A DNA stretch of 33,107 bases from Gammaproteobacteria bacterium (GTDB taxonomy: Bacteria > Pseudomonadota > Gammaproteobacteria > Chromatiales > Chromatiaceae): positions 1-33,107 of the forward strand of contig JAABTK010000055.1 of the NCBI GenBank assembly GCA_011389885.1, written 5' to 3'. The notes under the pieces were generated by a model, which was given only the letters and a program-made list of their open reading frames with translations, did no database searches and was not told where the DNA came from. This document shows positions 8,407 to 16,412 of the stretch, in pieces (position 1 is the first letter of the stretch; every line of letters starts with the position of its first letter). Position numbers and translations under genes: made by a program.

Positions 8407-8521
8407 CCCGAATCTGCGGGCCGCCCGCCGAGGGGTGAGCCCATGGCCGTGTTTATATCCGACCACTTGCGATGGTCGTCAAGCTGGCGTGAGATTTGAG
8501 TTGATTAAGGGGGAATACACG

Positions 8522-9829
8522 ATGCAGATGACTTGCCGCACCCTGGTCAGCGCGCTATTTGGCGGGCTGTTGCTGATCTTCGCCGCACCGCTCCTTCAGG
8601 CGGAAGAGCGCCCCTGGGTGGAGCTTGACGCCCAAGGCGAGCCCTTGATTCATCTGTACTTTTTCTGGACGCCCACCTGTCCGCATTGCCTGGACGCGCG
8701 TCCCTTTGTAGAGGCCTTGCCGGAGCGCTTGCCCTGGTTGCGGTTGCACAGCCTGGAGTTGACCGAGCGCGCGCACTCGCGCCAATACATTGCCATGGCC
8801 GCCGCCCTGGGCGAGGAGGCGCGCACGGTGCCGGGCTTTCTGTACTGCGGCCGGATGATGACGGGCTACCATCAGGCGGAGGACACTGGCGCGCGGCTGG
8901 TGCAGGGCTTGACCGCCTGTCGCGAGGCCTACCTGCAAGCGCCGGGCGACGCCGAGGCGTTTGCGCCCGACCCCGATTCGCCGGCCGCGAACACAGCGCC
9001 GGCAAGCGAGCTGCCGGAGCTGCCGCTGCTGGGCCGTCTCGACCCCGAGCGCCTCTCCCTGCCGGTGTTCACCCTAGTGATTGCCGGGCTCGACGCCTTT
9101 AACCCCTGCGCCTTCTTCGTCCTGTTGTTCTTGCTCTCGTTGCTGGTACACGCCAAGTCCAGGGCCCGCATGCTGTTCATCGGCGGCGTCTTCGTGTTTT
9201 TCTCGGGGCTGATCTATTTCCTGTTCATGGCCGCCTGGCTCAACCTCTTCCTCTGGATGGGAGAGTTGCGCTGGGTCACCCTGGGGGCCGGGGCGGTGGC
9301 GGTGCTGGCGGCGCTGATCAATATCAAGGACTACTTTCGGTTTAAGGCCGGCCCCTCGCTGAGCATCCCGGATAGCGCCAAGCCCGGCCTCTACCAGCGG
9401 GTGCGCGGCCTGGTGCGGACGGAGAACCTGCCGGCCCTGACCCTGGGCACCGTGGCCTTGGCCATTGTGGCCAACTCCTATGAACTGCTCTGCACCGCGG
9501 GCTTTCCCATGATCTACACCCGCGTGCTCACCCTGGCGGAACTCTCGCCGCTGGGGCACTACCTCTACCTGGGGTTCTACAACCTGATTTATGTGCTGCC
9601 GCTGTTCACCATTGTGCTGGTCTTCACCTACACCCTCGGCAGCCGCAAACTGAGCGAGGCCGAGGGGCGGTTGTTGAAGCTGGTCTCCGGGCTGATGATG
9701 CTCGGCCTAGGCCTGGCCCTGGTGTTCGCCCCCGCGCTCCTGAATAACCCCTTGGCGGCCATCGCCCTGCTGGCCGCGGCCATCGGCGTGGCTTGGCTGA
9801 TTCATTGGCGCACGCCTTCACCAAGCTAA
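8522..9829 (+). CDS. Thioredoxin-fold / DsbD-like membrane thiol reductase fusion
   Basis: This 435-aa protein begins with a signal peptide (about 1-25). A periplasmic thioredoxin-like domain (about 35-140) with active site C53-P-H-C56 is followed by a linker and about seven or eight membrane segments (about 185-432). The membrane part carries 'FNPCAF' (Cys196) and 'ELLCTAGFP' (Cys324), matching the paired cysteines by which DsbD/CcdA proteins move electrons across the membrane. It probably carries cytoplasmic reducing power to the periplasm. The start at 8522 is chosen for its GGGGGA site and the signal peptide. It heads the redox/arsenic cluster; a mini-thioredoxin follows immediately. Confidence 0.8.
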   Translation: MQMTCRTLVSALFGGLLLIFAAPLLQAEERPWVELDAQGEPLIHLYFFWTPTCPHCLDARPFVEALPERLPWLRLHSLELTERAHSRQYIAMAAALGEEARTVPGFLYCGRMMTGYHQAEDTGARLVQGLTACREAYLQAPGDAEAFAPDPDSPAANTAPASELPELPLLGRLDPERLSLPVFTLVIAGLDAFNPCAFFVLLFLLSLLVHAKSRARMLFIGGVFVFFSGLIYFLFMAAWLNLFLWMGELRWVTLGAGAVAVLAALINIKDYFRFKAGPSLSIPDSAKPGLYQRVRGLVRTENLPALTLGTVALAIVANSYELLCTAGFPMIYTRVLTLAELSPLGHYLYLGFYNLIYVLPLFTIVLVFTYTLGSRKLSEAEGRLLKLVSGLMMLGLGLALVFAPALLNNPLAAIALLAAAIGVAWLIHWRTPSPS

Positions 9830-9845
9830 CCCGGAGAGAGTCGCC

Positions 9846-9881
9846 ATGAAACCAGCCAATGATTCGGGGTATGATCGATGA
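9846..9881 (+). CDS. Putative 11-residue coupled leader peptide
   Basis: A strong GGAGAGAG site precedes ATG 9846, which opens an 11-codon frame (MKPANDSGYDR). Its TGA overlaps the ATG of the mini-thioredoxin gene (ATGA). The arrangement suggests translational coupling, or a decayed start. The peptide itself has no recognisable function. Confidence 0.4.
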   Translation: MKPANDSGYDR

Positions 9882-10156
9882 GCAGTTTCGAGTCGCCGGC
9901 GACGCCCCATATCCAGGTCTTGGGCTTCGAGTGTTCGGCCTGCCGCAAGACCTATGCGCGCATCGCCGAGACCGCGGCGGGGCTGGGGGTGACGATTCGA
10001 TTGGAGAAGGTGGACGACCCGCGCCAGTTCGCCGCGCATGGGGTGCTGGCCCCGCCGGGGGTGGTGATTGATGGGCGGCTGACTCACCTCGGCGGCGTGC
10101 CGAGCCGCTCGCAAATCGCGGGGTGGCTGGGCGCAAAGGGCAGGGCAGGCCCATGA
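9878..10156 (+). CDS. Mini-thioredoxin (thioredoxin_3 type, CxxC)
   Basis: This 92-aa protein has active site C19-S-A-C22 and the thioredoxin-fold cis-proline region 'APPGVVIDGRLTHLGGVPSR'. It matches small 'redox-active disulfide' proteins that travel with ArsP-type permeases. No signal peptide, so cytoplasmic. It may hand electrons to the DsbD-like protein encoded upstream or act on permease substrates (inference). The start overlaps the stop of an 11-codon leader frame. A second member of the same family lies in this cluster at 12672-12962. Confidence 0.8.
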   Translation: MSSFESPATPHIQVLGFECSACRKTYARIAETAAGLGVTIRLEKVDDPRQFAAHGVLAPPGVVIDGRLTHLGGVPSRSQIAGWLGAKGRAGP

Positions 10157-10273
10157 GACGGTCGCAATGATCCACAGCACGCATGGGTCCTGGCCCCGCT
10201 GCGCGAAAATCCGCCGCATCCTTTTGCACCCGCCTGCGTCTTCTTAGGCAATTCCCGATTTTTGGAGCCATTA

Positions 10274-11230
10274 ATGTTCGACATCCTTGCTAACTGGGTG
10301 GTCTTTGACGGCCTGGGGCTCGACCCCGAGTCCCACGCCGGCGCAGCGGTGCATTTCTTCGTCATGGACACCGTGAAGATCTTCGTCATGCTGGTGGTCA
10401 TCATCTATATCATGGGCCTGTTGCGCGCCATGCTCTCGCCCGAGAAGGTGCGCGACTATGTGCGCGGCAAACCCAGATGGATGGCGCGCAGCACCGCGGT
10501 GGGCCTGGGCGCGGTCACCCCCTTTTGCTCCTGCTCCTCGGTGCCGCTGTTCATCGGCTTTGTCGAGGCCGGCATCCCGCTCGGGGTCACCTTCTCCTTT
10601 CTCATCGCCTCGCCGATGATTAACGAGGTGGCGGTAGTGATCCTCATCGGCATCCTGGGCTGGGAGCTGACCCTGATGTATGTGGCCGCCGGGCTTACTG
10701 TCGCCTATGTGGGCGGCGTCATTATGGAGCACTTCAGGCCCGAGCGCTGGGTGGAAGAGTATGTGTGGAAAATACAGATGGGCAAGGCCGAACTGCCCAA
10801 GCCTGACACCTCCCTGGCCGGCCGCCACCACTATGCCTGGGGCGAGGTCAAGGAGATCGTGGGCCGGCTGTGGAAATGGGTTGTCGCCGGCATCGCCATC
10901 GGCGCCCTGTTCCACGGCTATGTGCCGGAGGGCTGGGTGACCGAACACCTGGGCGGCAAGGACAACTGGCTGGCCGTGCCCGGCGCGGTGCTGCTCGGGG
11001 TGCCGCTGTACTCCAACGCCACCGGCGTCATCCCGGTGGCCGAGGCGATGCTGGGCAAGGGCGTGGCCATTGGCACCACCCTGGCCTTTATGATGAGCAT
11101 TGCCGCGCTCTCCCTGCCCGAGATGATTATCCTGCGCAAGGTCATTAAGTGGCCGGCCCTGGCGCTCTACGCCGGGGTGCTGGCCATCTCCTTTACCCTG
11201 GTCGGCTGGGGCTTTAACCTGGTTTCCTAG
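10274..11230 (+). CDS. ArsP-type permease (PF03773 family)
   Basis: This 318-aa membrane protein has about eight hydrophobic segments and the family signature 'TPFCSCSSVPLFIGF' (about residues 80-94), with a second half-motif 'GVPLYSNATGVIPVAEAML'. Members export organoarsenicals such as methylarsenite, or are unassigned permeases. The ATG at 10274 follows TTTTTGGAGCCATTA, a good site; the in-frame TTG four codons upstream is less likely. ArsM two genes downstream and two mini-thioredoxins support a role in expelling methylated, thiol-reactive arsenic. The exact substrate is not proven by sequence. Confidence 0.85.
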   Translation: MFDILANWVVFDGLGLDPESHAGAAVHFFVMDTVKIFVMLVVIIYIMGLLRAMLSPEKVRDYVRGKPRWMARSTAVGLGAVTPFCSCSSVPLFIGFVEAGIPLGVTFSFLIASPMINEVAVVILIGILGWELTLMYVAAGLTVAYVGGVIMEHFRPERWVEEYVWKIQMGKAELPKPDTSLAGRHHYAWGEVKEIVGRLWKWVVAGIAIGALFHGYVPEGWVTEHLGGKDNWLAVPGAVLLGVPLYSNATGVIPVAEAMLGKGVAIGTTLAFMMSIAALSLPEMIILRKVIKWPALALYAGVLAISFTLVGWGFNLVS

Positions 11231-11562
11231 ACCATGCGCGCACCTATGGCGGAAACCACGGTCTTGAAGAACGCAGATGGCGCGGAGGAAGGCGGAGGAC
11301 GCAGAGCGGACTCACTTGTGCAGTTGCGCCGAAGTAACGGAAACAATGAATCAATCAATCCATCTTTTGCGGGAGCGGTGGGCAACCGCGATTAGCCGCT
11401 TTAGCGGCTTGTTCCGGGCATTGGCGCCGGACCAGAGGCCGTCATCGCGGATGCAATCCGCTCCCACGGTTATTTATGTTATTTGTGTGCAGGCGTCGTA
11501 CGAGTGACTACACAGAAAGAGAACCGCATTCGATACCCGATAGCGATGACGAGGAACCAATA
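11231..11562. other. Intergenic region inside the redox/arsenic cluster
   Basis: These 332 bp contain a GCAGAGG-type repeat patch near 11276-11310 and a nested palindrome (11371-11465). The GACGAGGAACC site just before the next gene is the only expression signal seen. A longer frame begins at 11476 but lacks a ribosome binding site. Confidence 0.6.
11371..11465. repeat. Nested extragenic palindrome
   Basis: Outer arms GGGAGCGG (11371-11378) and CCGCTCCC (11458-11465) enclose an inner hairpin AGCCGCT-TT-AGCGGCT (11394-11409). It separates the permease gene from the downstream ArsM group and may mark a transcript end. Confidence 0.65.
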
Positions 11563-11856
11563 ATGCAACACCAGCCGCCACTTCATTCGACCATCGTCGC
11601 CATGCTCGCGCTGGCCTCCGGCATCGCCGCCAAGCACCCGGCCATGGGCCAGTGTCAGCTCCAGCGCCTGCGCGACGCCGGGGTTCCCGAACACCAAATC
11701 GATGCGGTGATCGAGATCGCCCGCCATATCCGCGACGAGGCGGCGCAGCAACTCGATGCCGCCTTCGATGAACAGGCCGCCGAGGCGCTAAGGGCATCTG
11801 CATCCACCCAAACCTGCGGCTGCACGCCCGCCGCCAGCGGCCAGTCCTGCTGCTGA
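11563..11856 (+). CDS. Small helical AhpD/CMD-like protein with Cys tail
   Basis: This 97-aa protein is mostly helical. Its core ('HPAMGQCQLQRLRDAGVPEH', then 'IDAVIEIARHIRDEAAQQLD') recalls the carboxymuconolactone decarboxylase / AhpD fold but has only one cysteine there, not the CxxC pair of AhpD. The last residues, 'CGCTPAASGQSCC', form a Gly/Cys tail that could bind arsenite or another thiophilic metal. GAGGAA lies seven bases before the ATG. It directly precedes arsM by 18 bp. Family assignment is tentative; the metal-binding role is inferred from the tail and context. Confidence 0.6.
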   Translation: MQHQPPLHSTIVAMLALASGIAAKHPAMGQCQLQRLRDAGVPEHQIDAVIEIARHIRDEAAQQLDAAFDEQAAEALRASASTQTCGCTPAASGQSCC

Positions 11857-11874
11857 AGACACGGAGAAACTTTG

Positions 11875-12675
11875 ATGCAAAACGACAATCACGATGCGAT
11901 TCGCCACGCGGTGCGCCAAGCCTACGGCAGCGTGGCCCAGGGCGGCGGCGGATGCTGTAGCCCGGGCGGAGGCTGTGGTCCGGCCCCCGAGACGGTGGCC
12001 TCCAAGCGCCTGGGTTACTCGGACGAGGAGCTGGGCGCCGTCCCCGAAGGGGCCGACCTGGGTCTCGGTTGCGGCAACCCCCAGGCCATCGCCGCGCTGC
12101 AAGCCGGCGAGACGGTACTGGACTTGGGCAGCGGGGCCGGTTTCGACAGCTTCCTAGCAGCCCGCGGGGTGGGGGAGTCGGGTCGCGTGATCGGCGTGGA
12201 CATGACCGCCGAGATGCTGGCCAAGGCGCGGGAGAACGCACGTCAGGGCGGTTACGCCAATGTGGAATTCCGCCTCGGCGAGATCGAGCACCTGCCGCTG
12301 GCCGACGGCAGCGTCGATGTGATCATCTCCAACTGTGTGATCAATCTCTCGCCCGATAAGGCGCAGGTGTTGCGCGAGGCCTTTCGCGTGCTCAAGCCCG
12401 GCGGGCGCCTGGCCATTAGTGACGTGGTGGCCACCGCCGAACTGCCCGCACAGGCGCGGCGCGATCTGGACCTGTACACCGGCTGCATGAGCGGCGCTTC
12501 GTCCATCGTCGCGCTGGAGGCCCTGTTGCACGAGGCGGGCTTCAAGGCGATTCGCATCGCACCGAAGGATGCAAGCCGCGAATTTATTCGCGACTGGGCG
12601 CCGGGCCGCGGCGTCGAGGCGTATCTAGCATCGGCCTCCATTGAGGCCTTCAAACCAGAGGAGTCGCAATCATGA
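11875..12675 (+). CDS. arsM: Arsenite S-adenosylmethionine methyltransferase ArsM
   Basis: This 266-aa class I methyltransferase converts As(III) to methylated arsenicals using SAM and thiols. The SAM-binding motif is at residues 81-90 ('[10 protein letters not shown]'). Three cysteines fall where ArsM binds As(III): Cys66 in 'LGLGCGNP', Cys154 in 'ISNCVINL' and Cys204 in 'TGCMSGA'. The N-terminus carries the frequent Gly/Cys cluster (C27, C28, C34). The ATG at 11875 follows a GGAGA site. Its stop overlaps the next mini-thioredoxin start (ATGA), implying coupled translation and a thioredoxin-like electron donor. Products are probably exported by the ArsP-type permease. High confidence. Confidence 0.95.
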   Translation: MQNDNHDAIRHAVRQAYGSVAQGGGGCCSPGGGCGPAPETVASKRLGYSDEELGAVPEGADLGLGCGNPQAIAALQAGETVLDLGSGAGFDSFLAARGVGESGRVIGVDMTAEMLAKARENARQGGYANVEFRLGEIEHLPLADGSVDVIISNCVINLSPDKAQVLREAFRVLKPGGRLAISDVVATAELPAQARRDLDLYTGCMSGASSIVALEALLHEAGFKAIRIAPKDASREFIRDWAPGRGVEAYLASASIEAFKPEESQS

Positions 12676-12962
12676 AATCCATTAAGGTGCTCGGCCCCGG
12701 CTGTGCCAAGTGTAATACCACGGCGAAAATAATCGAGGACCAGGCCAAGGCCAAGGGCGTCGAGATCCAGCTCGAAAAGGTCGAAGACATGGCCGCCATC
12801 ATGGGCTACGGGATTCTGTCCACCCCGGGCGTGGTCATCGATGAAAAGGTCATGCACGCTGGCGGGGTTCCGTCCCGCAACGCCATCGACGCCTGGCTCG
12901 CGGGTGAAGACGGCGGTTGCGCCTCGGGCGACGGCGCCGCAGGGGGCTGTTGCGGTGGCTAG
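12672..12962 (+). CDS. Mini-thioredoxin with Cys-rich C-terminus
   Basis: This 96-aa thioredoxin_3-type protein has active site C11-A-K-C14 and the cis-proline segment '[20 protein letters not shown]', closely parallel to the protein at 9878-10156. It ends in a Gly/Cys tail ('[16 protein letters not shown]') that its paralogue lacks. It overlaps arsM by four bases and the next gene by eight bases, so the four downstream genes form one tight operon. It likely supplies reducing equivalents for ArsM or metal handling; this is inference. Confidence 0.85.
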   Translation: MKSIKVLGPGCAKCNTTAKIIEDQAKAKGVEIQLEKVEDMAAIMGYGILSTPGVVIDEKVMHAGGVPSRNAIDAWLAGEDGGCASGDGAAGGCCGG

Positions 12963-13389
12963 ACGGATCGTCATTCTTTTGGCGGTGGCGGCGGCGCTGT
13001 CGTTGGTCTTGGTCTTCAAACCCCGGCCCGAGGCGCTGCCCGAGGTGGCCGGTCAGGGCGCGACCAGCCCCGTCGAACAGCCCCGGCTGGTGGACCTGGG
13101 GGCCTCCACCTGTGTCCCTTGCCGCAAAATGGCCCCCATCCTCGACCAATTGCGCGAGGATTTCGCGGGGCAATTCGGCGTGGTCTTTATCGATGTATGG
13201 CAACAGCCGGAGGCGGGAGAGCCCTACGGCATTCGCGTCATTCCGACCCAAATCTTCTTCGATGACCGCGACCGGGAGCTGTTCCGCCACGAAGGCTTTT
13301 ACTCCCGCGAACAGATCCTCGGCAAGTGGCGCGAGTTGGGCTTTGATTTCAAGGCCCCGGCCAGCGCCGGCCAGACGACCGCCGGATGA
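12955..13389 (+). CDS. Membrane-anchored thioredoxin-like protein
   Basis: This 144-aa protein has an N-terminal membrane anchor (about 3-22) and a thioredoxin domain with C53-V-P-C56 and '[11 protein letters not shown]' (cis-proline). It would face the periplasm. The start is taken as GTG 12955, which has AGGGGG eight bases upstream and overlaps the previous gene's stop; a longer in-frame reading begins inside that gene and lacks a signal. It overlaps the CcdA-like gene by four bases (ATGA), which strongly suggests the CcdA-like protein reduces it. Confidence 0.85.
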   Translation: MARRIVILLAVAAALSLVLVFKPRPEALPEVAGQGATSPVEQPRLVDLGASTCVPCRKMAPILDQLREDFAGQFGVVFIDVWQQPEAGEPYGIRVIPTQIFFDDRDRELFRHEGFYSREQILGKWRELGFDFKAPASAGQTTAG

Positions 13390-14081
13390 TCGAATCCCTC
13401 TTCGCGGCACTCAATGCCGGGCTGGGCGACGCCCCCCACTGGGCCTTGGGGGCGGCGGCGCTGTGGGGCGTGGCGAGTATGCTCCTCAGCCCTTGCCATC
13501 TGGCCGGCATCCCCCTGATCGTCGGTTTCATCCAGGGACAGGGGCGGGTGGAGCGGCGCGGCGCCCTCGCGCTGGCGGCCCTGTTCGCCTTGGGCATGCT
13601 CATCAGCATCCTGCTCATTGGTCTGGTCACCGCCGCCCTGGGCAAGATCGCCGGCGACCTGGGGCCTTGGGGGTATTACCTGGTGGCCGCGGTATTCATC
13701 CTGACCGGTCTGCACCTGCTGGACATCCTGCCGGCCCCCTGGTCCGCGCCCGGCAGCGTCCGCCTGCGGCACAAGGGACCACTGGCGGCGCTGTTGCTGG
13801 GCCTGATATTCGGCGTCGCCCTCGGCCCCTGCACCTTCGCCTACATGGCCCCGGTGCTCGGCGTGGCCTTCCACAATGCGGCCGACAGCCTGCTGTTTGC
13901 CGGCGCCCTGGTGCTGGCCTACGGCCTCGGCCATTGCAGCATCATCCTCGCCGCCGGCGCCGCCACCGGCTGGGTGCAACGCTACCTGGACCGCCAAGCC
14001 GTGCGCGCCCGGCGGCTACGCTATGCCACTGGCATCCTAGTCATCGCCGCCGGTCTCTACCTGGTGTGGATTGCCGCCTGA
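13386..14081 (+). CDS. CcdA-like transmembrane thiol-disulfide carrier
   Basis: This 231-aa protein has six or so membrane segments and the two signature cysteines of the CcdA/DsbD core, Cys37 in 'LLSPCHLAGIPL' and Cys149 in 'ALGPCTFAYMAP'. Such proteins carry electrons from cytoplasmic thioredoxin to periplasmic thiols. It is translationally coupled to the anchored thioredoxin upstream, its likely acceptor. Together with the DsbD-like fusion at 8522, this gives the cluster two separate trans-membrane thiol relays. The usual role in cytochrome c assembly is possible, but no ccm/res genes are nearby. Confidence 0.88.
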   Translation: MIESLFAALNAGLGDAPHWALGAAALWGVASMLLSPCHLAGIPLIVGFIQGQGRVERRGALALAALFALGMLISILLIGLVTAALGKIAGDLGPWGYYLVAAVFILTGLHLLDILPAPWSAPGSVRLRHKGPLAALLLGLIFGVALGPCTFAYMAPVLGVAFHNAADSLLFAGALVLAYGLGHCSIILAAGAATGWVQRYLDRQAVRARRLRYATGILVIAAGLYLVWIAA

Positions 14082-14187
14082 AACGCCCGCCAAAGCCGAT
14101 CGGCCAGCGCAGGCGCGGCCGATCGGCACAGCCCCGCAAATAGCGCAAACAAACCCTCAAGGAGTTGATGCTTGAGTGCCGCAACCG

Positions 14188-14210
14188 CTCGGAGCCCGGA
14201 CTTTAGTCCG
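14188..14210 (+). repeat. 23-bp repeat, left copy (inverted partner at 16135)
   Basis: The sequence starts CTCGGAGCCCGGACTTTAG and its reverse complement, with one mismatch, is at 16135-16157. The two copies flank the ATPase gene in inverted orientation. The element is itself partly palindromic (CGGACT..AGTCCG). Confidence 0.8.
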
Positions 14211-14312
14211 GTATGGCCGGTTAAAAACCGTCGTTCGCCGTTAGAACGCAGCCCCCGCGGAGGCCCGCGCCAGGCGCTGGCGTACAGCCCTCGGGCTGGG
14301 CTGGCTTTAGCG

Positions 14313-14339
14313 CGCACACGCCAAGGCGTGTACTCCAAG
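14313..14339 (+). repeat. 27-bp direct repeat, left copy
   Basis: CGCACACGCCAAGGCGTG plus TACTCCAAG is repeated at 16057-16083 in the same orientation with one mismatch. The core ACACGCC-AA-GGCGTGT is a hairpin with a two-base loop. Confidence 0.85.
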
Positions 14340-14399
14340 GCAAGACCGCAACTGTTGATCTCCCTGTTTACCTGCCCAAGGCTCTCAGCGTATACTTAT

Positions 14400-14424
14400 G
14401 CATATAATATTCGGGAGTATATGC
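14400..14424 (+). promoter_or_regulatory. TATAAT and inverted repeat before the ATPase gene
   Basis: A TATAAT sits at about 14403-14408. Inverted arms GCATATA (14400-14406) and TATATGC (14418-14424) end one base before the ATG, so a bound repressor would cover both the -10 box and the start codon. No consensus -35 was identified. Confidence 0.45.
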
Positions 14425-14425
14425 A

Positions 14426-15793
14426 ATGACCCCAACCCCCTTCGTCGGTCGCCAACGCGAGCTTACTTGGCTGCTTGAACGCCTACAAGGCCAGGCCTCA
14501 CAACTGCTTGTTCTGCATGGCCGGCGACGGATCGGCAAAACCCGGTTGGTGCGGGAGGCCTTTGAGCGACTTGGCGATGACCATGCGCTCTATTACCTTG
14601 CCACGCTCAAGAATGCAACCCTCCAGCGGAGGGAATTGCAGCAGTTGCTAGCCGCCAAAACGGGAGATCCCCTGTTGGCCCGGCATCCATTCGATGAGTG
14701 GGAGGCGTTGCTGACCTATTTGGTGCGACAGCACCCCCGCCTGGTCCTGGCGCTGGACGAATTTCCCTACCTGGTGACGGCGGACCCGGCCTTCGCCTCG
14801 GTGCTGCAAAAGGTGTGGGACGAGCACGCTCGGACGACCGGCGTGCGTTGGATAGTGCTCGGGTCTCAGGTGACGGCCATGGAACGGGTGCTCGATCACG
14901 ACTCGCCGCTCTACGGTCGCCGCACCGGCGCTTGGCATCTGCAGCCGCTGGGGTTTGACGACCTCTGCGCCTATTCCGGGCTCGAAGGCCTGGAGGCGCT
15001 GCGCTATTACGGGTTTGCCGGCGGCATACCGTTTTATTGGGAGGCGCTCGGGTTCGAGGGCTATACCGCCGATATCCGCAAGGCTGCGCTGGCCCCGGGA
15101 TCGCTGCTGTATGACGAAGGCGGCTTTCTGGTGCGGGAGGAGCTGCGGCAGCCGCGGGAGTATTTCTCGCTGCTGCACCTGCTGGCCCGCGGCCCCCGCG
15201 CCCTGGGCGATCTCTGCGGCGAATTGGGCATTGGCAAGCACATCGCCGGGAAGTACCTGTCCGTATTGCAGGGGCTGCATGTCCTAGAGCGGCAGGTGCC
15301 CATCACCCGCGTCGGCACGCGCAGCGCGGGCCTGTATGCAATGACCGATCCCTTCCTGCGCTTCTGGTTTCGCTTCGTCTTTCCGTACAAGACCTCGTTG
15401 GAGATGGGCGCGCACGAGGTGGCGGAACAGCGCATGGAGGCGGAGGGGTTCGATCACCTGGCTACGGTGTATGAAGACGTGGCCCTGGAGCGCTTGGCCC
15501 AGCGCGCGGCGGCGGAGGGGCGGCCGCTGTTCGGCAAGGGGCGTTGGTGGCTCAACGACAAGGGCCGGCAGTACCAAATCAACGGCGTCTTGCTCGCCGA
15601 GGGCGAGACCTGGGTGCTGGAGGCCAAGATCGGCGGACGCGTGAAACCGGCCCGCCTCGAAGCTGCGGTGGCGGCACTGCGTGAAGACGCCCATGCGTGC
15701 GGCGTCGAACTCGGCAAGATCCGATGCTTCGCCTTCGAGGCCCAGCGCCGGTTCGAGGGGGAAGAGCTGGTGTTGGGCGGCCAAGCGGGTTGA
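14426..15793 (+). CDS. AAA/STAND-type ATPase with DUF234-like C-terminus
   Basis: This 455-aa protein begins with the 'FVGRQREL' box common to ATPase_2 proteins, then Walker A G32-R-R-R-I-G-K-T39 and Walker B 'LVLALDEF' (106-113). A winged-helix region (about 245-290) follows, and the C-terminal part (about 300-455) resembles DUF234, including 'WVLEAKIG', reminiscent of a PD-(D/E)xK nuclease core. The family is widespread in archaea and sporadic in bacteria; its function is unknown, and it often behaves as horizontally mobile. The gene is flanked on both sides by the same two repeat families, consistent with acquisition as a cassette. No Shine-Dalgarno is obvious. Confidence 0.8.
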   Translation: MTPTPFVGRQRELTWLLERLQGQASQLLVLHGRRRIGKTRLVREAFERLGDDHALYYLATLKNATLQRRELQQLLAAKTGDPLLARHPFDEWEALLTYLVRQHPRLVLALDEFPYLVTADPAFASVLQKVWDEHARTTGVRWIVLGSQVTAMERVLDHDSPLYGRRTGAWHLQPLGFDDLCAYSGLEGLEALRYYGFAGGIPFYWEALGFEGYTADIRKAALAPGSLLYDEGGFLVREELRQPREYFSLLHLLARGPRALGDLCGELGIGKHIAGKYLSVLQGLHVLERQVPITRVGTRSAGLYAMTDPFLRFWFRFVFPYKTSLEMGAHEVAEQRMEAEGFDHLATVYEDVALERLAQRAAAEGRPLFGKGRWWLNDKGRQYQINGVLLAEGETWVLEAKIGGRVKPARLEAAVAALREDAHACGVELGKIRCFAFEAQRRFEGEELVLGGQAG

Positions 15794-16056
15794 TCCATTC
15801 TAGCCGAGGGCGGCGGCTCGCCCGGCGGACCGCAGAACACCCGGAGGTTGCCTGAAGGCGTTTTTTCGACGATCCGCGAAGATATGTTTGAGCTATTTCT
15901 CGACACGGCATTGCCGTTGGATGTCGAGTTGAATAGGGGGCGCCGGAGCATGATGCGCATCGTCTCGGTTTTGTGCCCGCCCGATACGGGCAGATGCCCC
16001 GACCGCTGGATCTGTCGGGTTTGGACGAAAGCTTATTGGGCTGTGCGCGTTCGGCA

Positions 16057-16083
16057 CGCACACGCCAAGGCGTATACTCCAAG
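16057..16083 (+). repeat. 27-bp direct repeat, right copy
   Basis: Same-orientation partner of 14313-14339, differing at one base (GTATACTCC for GTGTACTCC). Confidence 0.85.
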
Positions 16084-16134
16084 CCGCTCGAAGCCCGGCC
16101 TCGTGTCCTGCCCGAGGTATGATCGGTATTCGGT

Positions 16135-16157
16135 CGGACTGAAGTCCGGGCTCCGAG
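16135..16157 (-). repeat. 23-bp repeat, right copy (inverted)
   Basis: Reverse-complement partner of 14188-14210 with one mismatch. The order of repeats on the right (27-bp then 23-bp) mirrors that on the left (23-bp then 27-bp). Confidence 0.8.
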
Positions 16158-16205
16158 GTTTGGTGGAAGAATTATTGGCGTGTTCGTTTTACAGGGGGCG
16201 AAGCC

Positions 16206-16412
16206 ATGATCTATACGGCAGTTATCGAGAAGTGTCGCGATACCGGCTTGTATGTCGGCTACATTCCCGGGTTTTCGGGGGCTCACTCCCAGGCTGAAAC
16301 CCTGGACGAATTGCATGCAAACCTGAGGGAAGTCGTTGAAATGCTGCTCGAAGATGGTGCTCCGGAGTTCGACTCGGAGTTCGTGGGGACGCAGCAGATC
16401 CAGGTGGCTTGA
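16206..16412 (+). CDS. hicB: HicB-family antitoxin
   Basis: This 68-aa protein has the partial RNase H-like HicB fold ('YTAVIEKCRDTGLYVGYIPG', then 'ETLDELHANLREVVEMLLED'). It lacks the C-terminal DNA-binding domain of longer HicB proteins, as in the short HicB subtype. It should bind and neutralise HicA. The gene order is antitoxin first, with its stop overlapping the hicA start (TGATG). GGGGGCG lies six bases before the ATG. Confidence 0.9.
   Translation: MIYTAVIEKCRDTGLYVGYIPGFSGAHSQAETLDELHANLREVVEMLLEDGAPEFDSEFVGTQQIQVA

Larger units (their letters stand above)
14082..14425. other. Repeat-bearing intergenic region before the ATPase gene
   Basis: There is no gene. It holds one copy each of two 23- and 27-bp repeats that recur after the ATPase gene (14188-14210 and 14313-14339), a small CGGTT-AAA-AACCG hairpin near 14218, and the promoter-like AT-rich sequence before 14426. 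Confidence 0.65.
15794..16205. other. Repeat-bearing intergenic region after the ATPase gene
   Basis: I recognise no gene here. A plus-strand frame opens at 15848 but runs through repeats and into hicB. The region contains a CGCCCGATACGGGCA palindrome near 15980, the right copies of the 27-bp (16057-16083) and 23-bp (16135-16157) repeats, and the GGGGGCG ribosome binding site of hicB. Confidence 0.6.

Noticed and set aside
15848-16297. 149-aa plus-strand frame before hicB
   Set aside because: Runs through palindromic repeats and overlaps hicB; no recognisable domain beyond the first 40 residues.
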